A stretch of DNA of 64,000 bases, taken from Solea solea (taxonomy: Eukaryota; Chordata; Actinopteri; Pleuronectiformes; Soleidae). The notes beneath the pieces are model-generated. The model was not told the DNA's origin, did not search any database, and saw only the letters and a program-made list of their open reading frames with translations. The stretch lies in assembly GCF_958295425.1 (NCBI RefSeq), contig NC_081142.1, positions 8,413,754 to 8,477,753 on the forward strand. Reading direction: 5' to 3'. Shown piece by piece: positions 1 through 34,802 of the stretch. The first letter of the stretch is position 1. Every line of letters starts with the position of its first letter. Both the position numbers and the translations under genes were made by a program.

Positions 1-861
1 ACACTTACAAACAAAGAAAGACAGAGCGTTGGCTGTTGAAACCCTGAAAAAATGATTTGCCGGTCAATGCATCTTCTGAAACATTCCTGCCCGTGACTAC
101 AGAGAAGTGATCACAGAAACACATTGTTTCTGAGCTATTGATTGAGAGGAGAATGTGTGTGAGCCACATTTTGTTTTAGAGTCCAAAGCGTTCTGGGATT
201 TTAACATGGTCACATGTTCCCTCAGCACTGTCATACGGAAGCATCACACCTAAGGAAAAAGCCGCAATCGAGCAGCAGCATCAGAGGAAGGGTCATCATG
301 TGATCATACAAACACGGCAACGTGGAAGAGGATGAGTGAAAATCCACTGATGAGGCGGAGAAACAACCCCATCCAAAGTGGGCTGCGACGGATAACAACT
401 ATGACAACCAATTAATGTCATGATGATTTTCATTTAATCAGCTCATCTAAATGTCATCAAACAACCAGATGTTGGACGTCAGCAATCAAAAGGCTGATAG
501 TCGGTTTTTCCAAACACATTTGAGTTGGCACCAGATAGAGTGAGGTTCCATGCACAGCCTTGAACAGATGGCCCAGGAGTACATAAAGTATCGCAGACAA
601 AAAAGAAACACTTTCAAACACAAGTACACAAGTACAAGACTGCACACCCATATAAGTGCTGTTTATTCCACAGTCTTATAATATGCATGTGTGTGTGTGT
701 GTGTGTGTGCGTGTGTGGTCTTGTGTGTGGTTTTTGGTGGGTGTTGTTTGGCAGCTGTTAGCAGATGAAAGGGATTCAGCGAGCTTGGCACTGCAATTGG
801 TGCAAGTGTATGTAAGGAAAGGCGGCCTCTGTGTGTGTGTGTGTGTGTGTGTGTGTCTCAC
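1..861 (-). other. tle2: tle intron 3 (start only)
   Basis: Follows the exon 3 donor at 861-860 and runs out of the window. It holds two (GT)n tracts on the plus strand (about 688-716 and 831-856). No exon of the next TLE block (YYEMSYGLN) is present. Nothing else is recognised. Confidence 0.6.
831..856. repeat. (GT)13, a CA repeat at the tle exon 3 donor
   Basis: On the tle sense (minus) strand it reads (AC)13 and begins at intron position +6, straight after GTGAG. CA runs are known binding sites for hnRNP L. Confidence 0.95.
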
Positions 862-23350
<22,489 letters not shown>

Positions 23351-23960
23351 AGTCGCCGCCGACTTGTGCGTCTCCGTGTAAGCTCTCTCCTATTTCTCTT
23401 CGTCTTCTTTCTCCCCCGTTTGAGGCGGAAAGCTTCGTGAGGAATTGCGAGCAGCCGAGGTGCTATTGTTGGTCTCAGAGAGGCATTTGGCCTGGTTTCA
23501 ACAGCACTGGCAAGGCTAGTCTCGGCTCGCTCATTCCTCGCTTCAAGACTCCTTTGTTCTGGGGTTATATCTCCAGTCCCACACCGCAGCGCACTCGACG
23601 CTTAGTGAGGACGCGGAGAGGAGGAACACCCGGCACAGGGGAGCGCTCCCTCTCTTTCCTTCTCTCTCTCTCTCCCTCTCTCTCCCTCTCTCTCTTGCGA
23701 GACTTCAACTTCGCACTCCCAGCTATCACAATGTCGCAGTCGGTTTCCCTCTCTGACGGGCGAAGGAGTAGGAGGAGGGTTAATGTGGTTTTCCTTGTGG
23801 CTTCGGAAGACGACCACACCACCAGCTCAGTCAATGCAGCCGCAGCCTCTTTTGTTTCCCCCGTTGGCCTGCACTCTTTTTCACACAACACTCCCAGTGC
23901 CTCACTTCTTCTCCTTCTCCCTCTCCCCCTTCTCTCTCTGATCCTCAATGGGACATAACA
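23351..23960 (-). promoter_or_regulatory. tle2: tle 5' leader / promoter-proximal GC-rich region
   Basis: Immediately upstream of the tle ATG on the minus strand. The region is CpG-rich compared with its surroundings and carries a GAGAGA-type purine run (minus strand, about 23660-23697). The transcription start cannot be placed by eye. If the leader reaches this far it holds a short upstream ORF (23475-23534, 19 codons beginning MSEPRLALP) that ends before the main ATG. No clear TATA box is seen close to the ATG. Confidence 0.45.
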
Positions 23961-25052
23961 TATGAGTAGCTTTCTTTAAAAGGAGTGGGGGGAGACCTAA
24001 AGACACGGTTTACTGCCCACCCCCACCCTCCGACCCACACACACACACACACACACGCAGAGGGAAAAACATATTTTTAATCACAAACCCGGTCTGGTGC
24101 CGAACTGTTCATTTAAATAATAATAATGATGACAATAATAATTGTCGTGCAATCACACAGGGTTGTTCTTCGAACAGCCTCGTGTCATTTGTTGTGTGAT
24201 AAATATAATTTATCACGTAACTGTGCTGAAATATATGATATATATCACATAATTAAGATTTATTTATTATTATTATTTGACGGTTTTTAAGTGTAAGAGA
24301 ATAATCTCAAGATTATGTAGATATATATATAAAAAAAACGAGGTTCTCAGGAATTGTTCAGTGATGGAATAAAATCTCCACGTGGGGCTCGGCTTGTGCA
24401 CAATAAACACTGGTAAAATGAGCCAATGAGCGTGGAGGATGCCCACGTGGGCCATGCTGACCGGCTGCTGATTGGAGGGTGAAGGTAGCTCAATACTCTG
24501 CACGTCAATCAAAGGCAGGCTAGTGCAGCTCAGTGAGGGTTAACCCTTTCCTGGCATTTAGGGAGTGATTGAGGAAGGGTGTGTGGTGGTGGTATCAAGA
24601 TTCAGTGGTTTTCCCTTTTCTCCCCACAAATCGTCAGCATGTGTTCAGAATTCTCACATTTGCCCCATTTCGTCCTTGTCCTCGTGGAGACGAACACATG
24701 TTGCTCTAATTTCACCATCATCACCCCCATTTTTTCGGTTCCACTCTATCCAAAAATGTGCCATGGCCACAGTGAACTGACCAAAAGAGCAAACACCACT
24801 GAGACCATGAACCAAAACAACACCGATGATGTTCCCACACGTGCAAGGCTTTCACGAGGAATGTGTGCATTAGCTGTTAACCCGGGACAGGAAACTTATT
24901 GTGGAGAGGCAGCGAGGAATAGTGGAAAAAAATTGGTATTCTCGAGGCACAGCCCCTTTAGCAGGGCTCATAATTAGAGAGAGAGATATTGAAAAAGCAA
25001 TTTCTGACAGTGGAAATCACAACCTGCCAGAGGTGGAGTTGGAAAATATAGA

Positions 25053-25059
<7 letters not shown>

Positions 25060-25088
<29 letters not shown>

Positions 25089-25420
25089 GGGAAAAGCAAA
25101 GGGGGGGAGGGAGGGAGAGGGATGGTGGGAGGAGGAAGAGAATAAAGGATGAAGGACAGCAGGGGGGATGCTTAGAAAGAGGAGCCAGTAGGAGGGTTAG
25201 AGATTGAAAGAGAGGGAGAGTGCACACGGGTGATGAAAAAAAAAGAAGCTTGTGTGTGCGTGTGCGTGCGTGTGCGTGCATGGCTCGTTTATGTGTGTGT
25301 GTGTTGAGCAGACAAGCGGGGGAATGAAAAAGGAGAGGAGGGTAAGGGAAGCATGCAGGGAGAGTGGCAAGGAAAGGAGGGGGAAAAAGAGAGAGAAAGA
25401 GAAAGAAAAATTTTATTGCC
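25060..25420. repeat. Purine-rich block with (GA)n and G-runs
   Basis: (GA)n at about 25069-25088 follows a GT run, then a long stretch of mostly A and G with GGGGGGG and repeated GGGAGGGAG words. It lies about 1.7 kb upstream of the tle ATG. Confidence 0.85.
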
Positions 25421-25455
25421 ATTTTCTCCCCATGAATTTTAATGCACAGCACTGG

Positions 25456-25491
<36 letters not shown>

Positions 25492-25598
25492 TCCCTCTTT
25501 CTCACTCTTAGATTCTGGGATCACATTTATTAGAAAAAAAAAAGTCATGAGAAATGCAGTGCTTTGCAGTCTGCTGCTGCATGGGGAGATGTTTCATG

Positions 25599-25601
25599 AT
25601 G

Positions 25602-25640
<39 letters not shown>

Positions 25641-25840
25641 AGGGGTTATTACTGGGCTGGGATAGGAGGCAGGGGGTTGCACAGGATGTATGAGTCTGTG
25701 TTGTGTATACTGGGGGGAGGCATAATAATATAGATGATAGAAAATGATAAGTGAAGGACACATATTATTGCTATTGGCAGGTCAGATGAAGGAGTAAACT
25801 AGGTGTGTGTCTGTGTGTGTGTGAGTGTGTGTGTGTGTGT
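25599..25840. repeat. Two (GT)n microsatellites
   Basis: GT runs at about 25603-25637 and 25803-25840 in the intergenic region. Confidence 0.9.
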
Positions 25841-27875
25841 ATTGGCCGAGCTCCAGTGATTAAATACACCAGGCCCATCGAGCCCGTCTCTCCTCAACCG
25901 TGGCTCAGAGCAACAGAACATCAAAGTGGCCCCACAGCCCACAGCGGCAGAGGACACAATGCTCATAACGCTTATGGTCTGAGCTTGTCCGTGTGACGTT
26001 TTGAATAAATAATTCCGTCAAACTCAAATATATGCCGAGTGAAAGTAAACACATGCTCTCCATGCACTTTTCTGAAAACACATAGCAGTGGAAAGCGCCC
26101 GAGGGAGCAGCCGCATCACTCGCTCATCGCAACTTCAGGCAAAGAAAAAGGAAAGAAAGAGAGCAGCAGTGGAAAGCAGCACTGTACATAGAGTGGGCAA
26201 ATTATCACAGAGCAGGAGGGAGGGGGTGTTTAACAAAGTAATGAAAACAAGTTTACCTACCATGCAACTTCAGAGACTATGTCATTCCTTTGTGGTTCCC
26301 AGCAGCAATATCGGTGTCAAACTGTGTGTGATACCCCAATAACAAATGATGCCCCAATAACACTGGACCAGGTCTGCTGGAGAGACATCCTGTCGAGACA
26401 ATAAGCCAACACTACTTACACTTTGTCTTTTGTTTACTGGAAGGCAGAGCAGTTATTACAGTGTTTTTGCTTGGATCAATAAGCTTCACCTGTCTGATGC
26501 ATTCTCCCCCATAGTTCCAGGCACCTGTGGGAAACTTAAAGCCCATTCAAAAGCTCCATCGTAAAGTCCATTTACATACAGTATAAAACAAACTGAAGAG
26601 CTGAAGTGTTTCTTTGCCCATCGCTGTTGTATGGTCAAGGACAAATATCTACTCTCTCTATAAGACACTGATTCACAGTCACACGGCTTCATACATACAG
26701 CTGCATGTACTATGCACATACTGTATGTCGTGCCCAGAAGATGCAAAGGACTGACAGGCATTCACTCATCAAAAACAAGCATGGCAGACGGCTCACCAAG
26801 TAATATCAACGCCTGCTTGCTCCTATGATATATATTAATGTTTGTCACCTAATGCTGCCATTAGATAGCCTTTTCCAGCTGGAAAAGCACGTTTGTAAAC
26901 CACTCACTCTCCCACACCAAAGTCCAAAGACAGAATCAGCATTTTTAGTTTAAGTGAACCCAGGAGCTGCTGCTTTACTGCTGCTTCATTTGATAACTTT
27001 GTGTCACTTAGGTAAATCGGAAACAAAGGATTTCAAACACCAAAGCCAAAAGTTAACACATTTGAACCTGCTGATAGAGGCAGCAGTGCATTAATTATTC
27101 ATGTGTGTCGTGATGTAAAATCGTTGATTTTCCCTATGGACTTAGGCATGCGTACTTTTACAAACTTCAGTTTCCAGCTATGAAAGGTTGTCGACCAGTG
27201 AGAAAAGTGTCAGACATTCTGGAGATGTCGTAGACTTAAGCAGGTGCAAATTGTTTTGGTGAGCCTTTTTGGGTTCACCAATACCAGAACTATCCCTTTA
27301 AATGCTGTGACTATGCATTTATTTCACACCACGTTTGGCATTTTCTCTTTTATTCCCTGTCATGCACAATAGTTCATTCCAACTTTTTTTTTTTACATTT
27401 AAAGCATATCATTTTAAAAACCATTAATGTTTCATCTTTAACCACCGAGTGTTGAAAGAGTGGATTTTCATTTTATTCAACTTAACTCAGCTGAACAGCA
27501 GATTGAGCCCTCTACAGAAAAACTACATCCCATGGGAAGAAAAGATGACAGTGGAGGAAGATACTTTGGTTGGGGTAGTAATCCTTTGGTTTTTGCGGTG
27601 TCCCCACCCTCCCCGGCCCCAACAGCCTCTCCCCATGGCTTTCAGATAGCATTGAGTCTGGCTCCTGCCCAGCGTGGGCTTGAGTGACATGAAGACAAGG
27701 CCCCCTCGCCCCCCCACCCCCTCCCACTCCAGACCCCAAAGCCTCCTCCATCCCCCAAGCATTGGCCCACTTTGCCCCCACCCTCTCTGTCCCCTCATCA
27801 GACAAGCTGGGTGTCAGCACAGAGACAGCACCGTGATTTATTGGTCTCCACTCCTCTGGGACACCACCCCTCAAC

Positions 27876-27876
<1 letters not shown>

Positions 27877-27918
<42 letters not shown>

Positions 27919-28137
27919 CAACCCCTCCCTCTATCCCTCACTCCCCCACCTCCCTGCCCGCCCCCAACCCTCCATCCATCCCTCCATCCCCTCCCCTTCT
28001 GTCCTCTCCTGCTGCATGGCCCCTGGGGAAAGAAGGAGTAATGACCCACATCAGCAGCAGCAGCTATGCTCACATGCACACATGTAGGAGTGTTGCACAT
28101 GCACACACGCACACACTCACACACACACACACACACC
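27877..28137. repeat. (AC)n tracts in a pyrimidine-rich region
   Basis: AC runs at about 27879-27914 and 28103-28137; the sequence between is rich in CCCTCC words. Confidence 0.9.
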
Positions 28138-31100
28138 AACACCTCCTCGCCTCCTTGCAGGCGGATACAAATAAATACTCTCTGTGACACACATATGCAC
28201 ACGTATGCACATAAAACAGACGCTGACACATTTACGCTCACAGGCATGTGTATCTGGAAACTCGAGAATGCCAGTGCCATGGTGTAACATTGTTTCCTCC
28301 ACTAAAAAAAAACCCAAAAAACTCTTCCAGCCTTTGGACCACATAGCACAAGACTGAAGACATCAACACAGTTAATTACCCACTGCTATGATATTTGCTA
28401 AATAGCTCTTTCTTTTCAGGAGAAAGGACATTGTTTTCATCACAGCACGCTGTAACCCAAGGAAAAGGGAATGTTCACCTCTTTGTCTGTGGAATTTTCT
28501 TCCTGATAACACAGAACAATGGGGCGATTTGTATCCCTGCACAGTGAAGAGGAATAAGATCTCCTTATGACTATCTAGGTTGCACAATATGGTCATGGGA
28601 TCCACAACGGTACTAAATAATCACTGAGGTGATGATGAAGCAAGCAGACTCTTTTTTTTTTGACAGTCAGAATTTTTTCCACACATCATCTTCTTATGTG
28701 GAAACCAATCAATAAATAAAAAAAATAAGTCAAGAGAATTCCTGAACAAGGTTAAACTTTTTTTTTTCTTTTTTAAAGGGCCGAGTGACTAAAGAGTTTC
28801 TTTTCAGGAGGTGATTTTGAATTCCGGCTGTCGATCCACGCCGAGTGGAGAGTGAAGCGGTTAAATCCGAGTATTGACTTGCAAATGCTACTGACAGCAC
28901 TTTGCATGTGCCGTCACCCATCTCACACAGCAGAGTGATGCACTCTTGCAAAAAAGTGTGCAGTCATTGCCACAGTATTTCTCCTTCACATGAGTGCCGG
29001 CAGGCCGCTGGAGCACAAGTGAGGTGTTAATGAGTACGTTTAAGCCTTTTAAACGGGGAGGGCAGCATGTACATGTATTTTAATTACAGTAGAAAGGAGA
29101 ACAAGGGATGTGATAGGCTAGGGAGTGAAAATATGTTTTGCATGTTTGTAGAAGTTGAGCAAAAATGCATCATTAAACATGGCGTGTATTACAGAGTATG
29201 CATAATATGTGAGTTTTAAAACCCCCCCAGACAAATCACTAGGATTATTGACCTTTATTTTAAAAAGAATGCGTAGCACAAGTACAAATTATTAAAAAGC
29301 CCTAAGCTAAAATAATAATAATGTAATTACTCCGTTGTTGCTGGAAAGTAAACTTCACATGACATGGTGCAATCAAGTGATACCTGCCTCAAGGACAAAC
29401 TCCCATCATCCAAAGTCTCATGAGAGAGAACAAGTGTATCAGTCCACTTACAGGCACAGAGCTGGAACCCTGCATTGTAGTTCCACCTGCTGTCCAACTG
29501 CAGTACTGCTGCCACATCCAACCCAGTGAACAGGATACAATAAAGATGTGCGTAGGTATGTATGTATTTTGTTGTTTGTTGTCATTCAAACACCGGATTC
29601 AGTTAAGGTCAATACAGGTGATCGATTACAGACGTTGACTGGAGGTGAATGTGTGACCTTCAAAAAACAGTAATTGAAAATGTAAATCAAGAAAAGACAT
29701 ATATATTTTGGGGGGAAAGAGAAGTGACAAGAATAAGTATTTACATTTAAAAAAAACCCACTTTGTTTAGCTGATAGAGATGCTGAATTGATGTAGTTAC
29801 CATAGCAACAGACTGCAATAATACACTTCTACCACATGGTGTCGCTGCTGTAAAGCTGCACCTTCACTTCACCCACATAAGAGTTACTTATATAGTTAAT
29901 CAATTCATAAACAAAATTCAAATCACCCTATTCATTCAGGTTGGTCAACTCATGATGGAAATTATAGGCCCTTAAGCACTTGCTTGATTACCTTATTTAC
30001 TTTGAGTGAGATTGTTAAAATGTTTTTGTTTTTTTATTTGATTATAAAGTATTTAATTTGCATTTAAATTCTCATGCCTCACTATAAACATTAAATAATA
30101 ACAAATCATTAGGCAGCAGACACTGCACTCCTTGCCGTGAATGTTAATATTACAAATATAATATAATACTGATTTTAACATCACATATTCATGCTAACAG
30201 TAGAAAACACATCCCAGTAAACCTGCGGTGACTTTTGAAATTTAAAGTCATTAAAGTGAAACCAGGAATAAACTGTATTTTCTAGAGAAACTTGTTAAAA
30301 CGTTAGGTTATGTATGGCCTTTGTTAATGTCACAATACATTCACTATATCTATATTTATCATGGCTATGGCTGTAAATGGATAACCACATGAAATGGTGT
30401 CAAAACAAGTTATTTTCAACAAAAAACTTATCTTCAAACTATCAAATCAGTTCTCGCTGAAAAATGTACTCCTACTATTCGATGACAAACTTAGTTGGGT
30501 CACATTTTCAAACCAAGAAATTTAGCTGGGCCAGACATTTCCTGCAGCCAGTAAGCAGCAGGTGAGGACACATTTAGAAAGTACGTCAAAAAGTGCATTA
30601 AAAACATAATAAAAGAACTTGCAATACAACTATTTTGGTCATACCTGTCCGCACACCTTAAAGTAAAAATAAATGTGCTTGTCATCTCGGTTGCATGAAA
30701 TCAAAGCGGTGCACAATATTAGCATTTGTTTCTCTTTGAAATAAGGTAAACACATGTTATATAAGACCCACAAACAACTAACAGTGCCTTTAACAGAAAA
30801 CTATCAATGCTATCAAGCCTGTCAGACTACAGTAGGAATGTATGTAGGAATCTTTGAGGGACAAAGTGTGAACCACAGGCTGGACCACTATGACGTTGGC
30901 TATGGGCCGCATGTGGCCCACGGGCCACCATTTGAATAAGCTGGGCCTATATGATATGGAAATAATCATGTCATTTTATAGGGTTTTGTATTAAAACATT
31001 TTTAGAAACTGTAATAGAGAAACTTGAAAGCCTATTATGTTAAGGACTGTTAAAGAACTGCAAAAAAAAAGTAATCAAGAATAATTGAGTTCCTTCTGAC

Positions 31101-32060
31101 ACCATAATGTCCACCTGCAAAATCCCATTATTCCTACATTATTTATCATTACAATAAAATCAATCATATATATACTAAATTATTTACCATGTTAAGTTTA
31201 AGGCAAATGCAATTTCTTGGTCTTGCATTTTCCCTCCAGCTCTCTCTCTTGCCAACACATCCATCTTTAGGAGATTGTTGAATTTTGAGATTATGAACCA
31301 CGTTCTCCTTCTCTTTCTTGGCCGGCACGCATCCACACTAACATTTTCCCTTCTTTCATTCGCTACCGCCTCTCGCTCTGCACATTCTGGCACGGGAAGG
31401 CATCTTGTATTTTCCAGAGGAGGCCAGCTGGCTGTTGAGCAGACCCAGGCCTCCCACTTCCCCTTGAGGGCCTTCTCTCACTCTCTCTCCCTCTGCTGCA
31501 GCTTCATTGGCAACAGCTACACTTAAAAATATATCTTACCTCAATTGTGAATAAGATTGAAGGTAAATTATTATTTGAAGACAGAAACAAATGATTGAAA
31601 AGAGATATCTGGTGTCAAATTGTTGTAAACTGAGTCCTGATTGTACGTTTGGCATCCATGTAATAATAGGTATAGTATTGTTGAAGAGAATCCAACTGGT
31701 GTATATAGTAGAAACAAAATATAGTGGCCTAGAGCAGTTTCCCGCAGCGCTCGGGCTGTATTGTCAACAGAAATCTATGTTACTACAAGACCACATTTGG
31801 AGCAATAATGTAAACGGCAGTGTTAAGGACGTGCACCTCCCCGGTGCCATGCTCAGGGTGCGGGACTGTACAGCTGATTTAGTGACTAATTAAAATGTTA
31901 AGTTTGGGTTCCACAAGAATGTAGTTAAAGTGTCATTTAACAGAATATGCTGGTATTTGTGGATTTCCATCATTACACTGCTGATAGGTTCAATACACAC
32001 ACACGTTATGCTAAGCAAAGACCCCTATGTAAGACAACACACAGCTTTCTGCAATCTTAA

Positions 32061-32825
32061 CCCTTAGAACACAGAGCATTCCGGCTGCTTTTATCCATTA
32101 CTATGTTAGAGTTATATCCTTCTTTTCAGCACAACCTATAGGCAATCGGATGAAAAAATGTCCTTAATTTCCAACAACACACCTGAGGAATAAGTTGTCT
32201 ATTCTTTCACTTCTGCACAATTATAATACATAAATAAAGTTCTATTCCATTCGTGTTACTTTTTATCACGACTACAAATGTGATATAAAAGGAATCATAA
32301 CTTTGACTCAACAACACAGAAGAAGACGGAATAACCCTGCATTTTTAAAGCCTGAAGGATGCACCTGTGGCACAGATCTGTGCCTCATGAGCACTAAGGG
32401 TTTACCCTTAGTTGCCCCTTTACCTATATATTTATTTATCTATTATCTATTTTTCTCAGTGGCATGCAAACACTGATTTTTGAGAGACTTTTGCAGAACG
32501 GCATGCCTTGATATAAAAATACGTCTGGAAATAAAATTTTTACACACCGTTATAATACATTTCCTTCAAGTTTACATTGTCCAAATTAATATTTTCTTTC
32601 AATTTCAATCTTTGAAAACTGTTTGACAGCTGTTTTTGTGTGTGTGACACTGAGCTAAATCAAACATATTCAATCCAAGTGAAAATGAAAATCACTCATC
32701 ATTTCATCAGATTGAAAAAAAAGGATATAAGACACTTTATATTACACACATATTCTTATAGCCTCTAGTATAGTACAGATAGAGTACACAGTAATGGGAA
32801 AACAAAATGCTCTGTGTTCTAAGGG
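32061..32825. mobile_element. Non-autonomous piggyBac-type DNA transposon (MITE)
   Basis: Seen: a perfect 20-bp terminal inverted repeat starting CCCTTAGAACACAGAG at 32061-32080, matched in reverse complement at 32806-32825. Each end is flanked by TTAA (32057-32060 and 32826-32829). Known: piggyBac elements insert at TTAA, duplicate it, and have ends beginning CCC. The 765-bp interior has no transposase frame, so it would depend on a transposase from elsewhere. A small palindrome (CTAAGGGTTTACCCTTAG) lies inside near 32393-32411. Confidence 0.85.
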
Positions 32826-33024
32826 TTAACCTGGAAACACAAACATAACAGCATTATTAAAAGTGTGTTTGGGTTCAAAGCTGTAACTTTCCCGTTCCTG
32901 TCTGATGAGACGGGTGGTCTCTGCACAAAGAGTCCATGTTAGGCGCCCATGACACCTTATTAAGTGGCAGGAGTGGCACCCAGTGTGTGGTCTCCTGCTG
33001 TTGTAGCACATCTGCTTCAAGGTC

Positions 33025-33290
33025 CATCGTGGTTATTTGAGTTACGATTGCTTTTCTATCATTTTGAATGAACTTGGCCGTTTTCCTCTGAAGGCATTTT
33101 CATCCAGAGAACATCGCTGGGTATTTTCTCTTTCGCAGATATTTTCTCTGTAAACCCTGGAGACGGCTGTGCCTGAAAATAAATCTGAGTAGTTTGAATA
33201 TGGCAGCGACCATAGTCAAGGCCACTTTTTTTGCGTGGAAGTGGGAACTTCATCAGGTCGTCTTGACCATGTCTACGTGCATGTAATGCT
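33025..33290 (+). repeat. Second, degenerate copy of the repeat at 44065-44960
   Basis: Shares GGTTATTTGAGTTACGATTGC, TTTCTATCATTTTGAATGAA, CCTCTGA, GTAAACCCTGGAGA and GTCTTGACCATGTCTAC with the 44 kb copy, in the same orientation. It is shortened inside and lacks the 3' end. Confidence 0.6.
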
Positions 33291-33569
33291 ACATTGCTTG
33301 TTTAAATGACATTGCAGTTCTGCAAACATGTCATCACCGAATCAGAACTGTCTAAACGTGTAACGTGATACAATTGTTGTGTCTCTGACTTCTGTCTCTA
33401 CCTCACCTGCAGAAGCAACTTTCCAACTTTCCCCATTCTTACGCATTATTAATAAAGCCAGAATTCATCCACATGGCTTTGACTACACATTGCTGTTCCC
33501 TTTGGTGTGACATCATTCTAGCCTGAAGCAGGAGCACGGGCCATTTCACAACAGAGGCCCTTCACACTC

Positions 33570-33770
33570 TCACACACACACACACACACACACGCACACC
33601 CTACAGCAATGTAGCTAAAGTCTGTTTACTTCTCTATGTCACTACTATTCCACAGCAGGACACGTTTTCCCCTCGACCATAAATCTATAAAGTTTGCATG
33701 GCTTGCTGAGCAGAAGGGCGAATGACATGCCAGGGGGAAGAAAAGTGTGTGTGTGTGTGTGTGTGTGTGT
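33570..33770. repeat. (AC)n and (GT)n microsatellites
   Basis: AC run at about 33571-33592 and GT run at about 33746-33770 in opposite repeat sense. Confidence 0.9.
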
Positions 33771-34084
33771 CAATATATAAATGTATAAATCCCTCTTCAG
33801 GGTCTCTGGTGGTAGTGGTGAGGATGGCTAGCTGCCAGATAACCTGCTTCAGCTCTTTTTCTCTTTCTGTTTGCCTTGCTCCCAAGGCTGTGCAAAAGAA
33901 ATGTGCCATTATCCACACGGCCCTGACAGCTGGGCGCTGAGAGCAGAGCCACAGTCCAACACAATATGCAAAGGCCAAGAGACTCGTGACGGGAAGCCGC
34001 GGAATCGAGACAGAGCTGTAGACGAGAGAGCTGGTGAATGTGAACGTTCATCCTTCACATGAGGATTGAATGCTCACATGATGT

Positions 34085-34345
34085 CGCAGGGACACGGGAG
34101 CCAGTCCCAGACGCTGGACGCTGGAGAGGTTGCCAGTCCATCGCAGGGTCAACACACAGAGACGAACAGCCATTCACTCTCACATTCACACTTACGGTCG
34201 GTTTAGAGTGTCCAATTAAACCCTGCATGTTTTTGGACTGTGGGAGGAAACTGGAGAAACATGCAAACTCCATGTAGAAAGGCCCTCGTTTGGACCAGGT
34301 CACGAACCTGGGTCTTTTAGCTGCAAGGCAACGGTGGCGGCTACT
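34085..34345 (+). repeat. Dispersed repeat with GGACTGTGGGAGGAA core, copy b
   Basis: TTGCCAGTCCATCGCAGGG, GCCATTCACTCTCACATTC, GTTTTTGGACTGTGGGAGG and CATGCAAACTCCATGTAG occur in the family order. Tandem with copy c. Open frames through it are not genes. Confidence 0.7.
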
Positions 34346-34349
34346 ACAC

Positions 34350-34605
34350 GGGGGGTACACCCTGGACCAGGGACACAGAGACAAACAACCATCCACCCTC
34401 ACAATCACATCTACGGTCAATTTAGAGTGCTCGATTGACCTCATCCCCGTATTGCATGTTTTTGGACTGTGGGAGGAAACCAGAGAACCCGGAGAAAACA
34501 CACACACACGGAGAGAACATGCAAACTCCATGCAGAAGGGCCCTTATTCTGATCAGGTTGCGAACCACTACACCAACCATGTGGATATAAGAAACTAGAC
34601 TTGCA
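34350..34605 (+). repeat. Dispersed repeat with GGACTGTGGGAGGAA core, copy c
   Basis: GTACACCCTGGACCAGGGAC, ACAACCATCCACCCTCACA, GTTTTTGGACTGTGGGAGG, AACCCGGAGAAAACAC and CATGCAAACTCCATGCAG in the family order, directly after copy b and before a SINE. It includes a short (AC)n at 34499-34508. Confidence 0.7.
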
Positions 34606-34639
34606 CTAGCAAGAACTACATCCACACGTCCAGTGGAGA

Positions 34640-34802
34640 ATCAGTGTAAAGTAAGGCCATGGGTTTGACCCCCAGCTCCAGTGAGTGACATGCTAAAGTG
34701 CCGTAGTGTGTACTGTACAGTGTGAAAAAAGCACATGTGTGAGTGAATGTGTGTGGTCATCAAGAGAAGAAAAACGCTATATAAATACAGCCCATTTACT
34801 AT
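34640..34802 (+). mobile_element. tRNA-derived SINE remnant
   Basis: B-box-like GGGTTTGACCCCCAGC near the 5' end and a 3' end reading CGCTATATAAATACAGCCCATTTAC, split here as CGCTATATAAATACAG and CCCATTTAC, which is the common tail of a teleost SINE family. It has lost its A-box region. It directly follows two other dispersed repeats. Confidence 0.65.

Larger units (their letters stand above)
24001..32056. other. Intergenic region between plpp2 and tle, tle-proximal part
   Basis: Upstream of tle and far downstream of plpp2. It contains several (AC)n/(GT)n tracts (about 24037-24056, 25599-25637, 25803-25840, 27877-27914, 28085-28137), a purine-rich block (25060-25420), a pyrimidine-rich block (27600-28020) and a GGCCGCATGTGGCCC-type repeat end near 30905-30937. 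No supported gene. 28360-30500 and 30940-32050 look like ordinary AT-rich intergenic DNA. Confidence 0.5.

Noticed and set aside
23437..23958. Plus-strand frame of 173 codons opposite the tle start
   Set aside because: It is antisense to the tle leader, stays open because the DNA is GC-rich, contains low-complexity SLSLSL and LLLPLPLL runs from CT repeats, and resembles no protein I know.
34055..34598. Frames of 102-158 codons around 34 kb
   Set aside because: They run through two copies of a dispersed repeat whose relatives elsewhere in the window are broken by stops.
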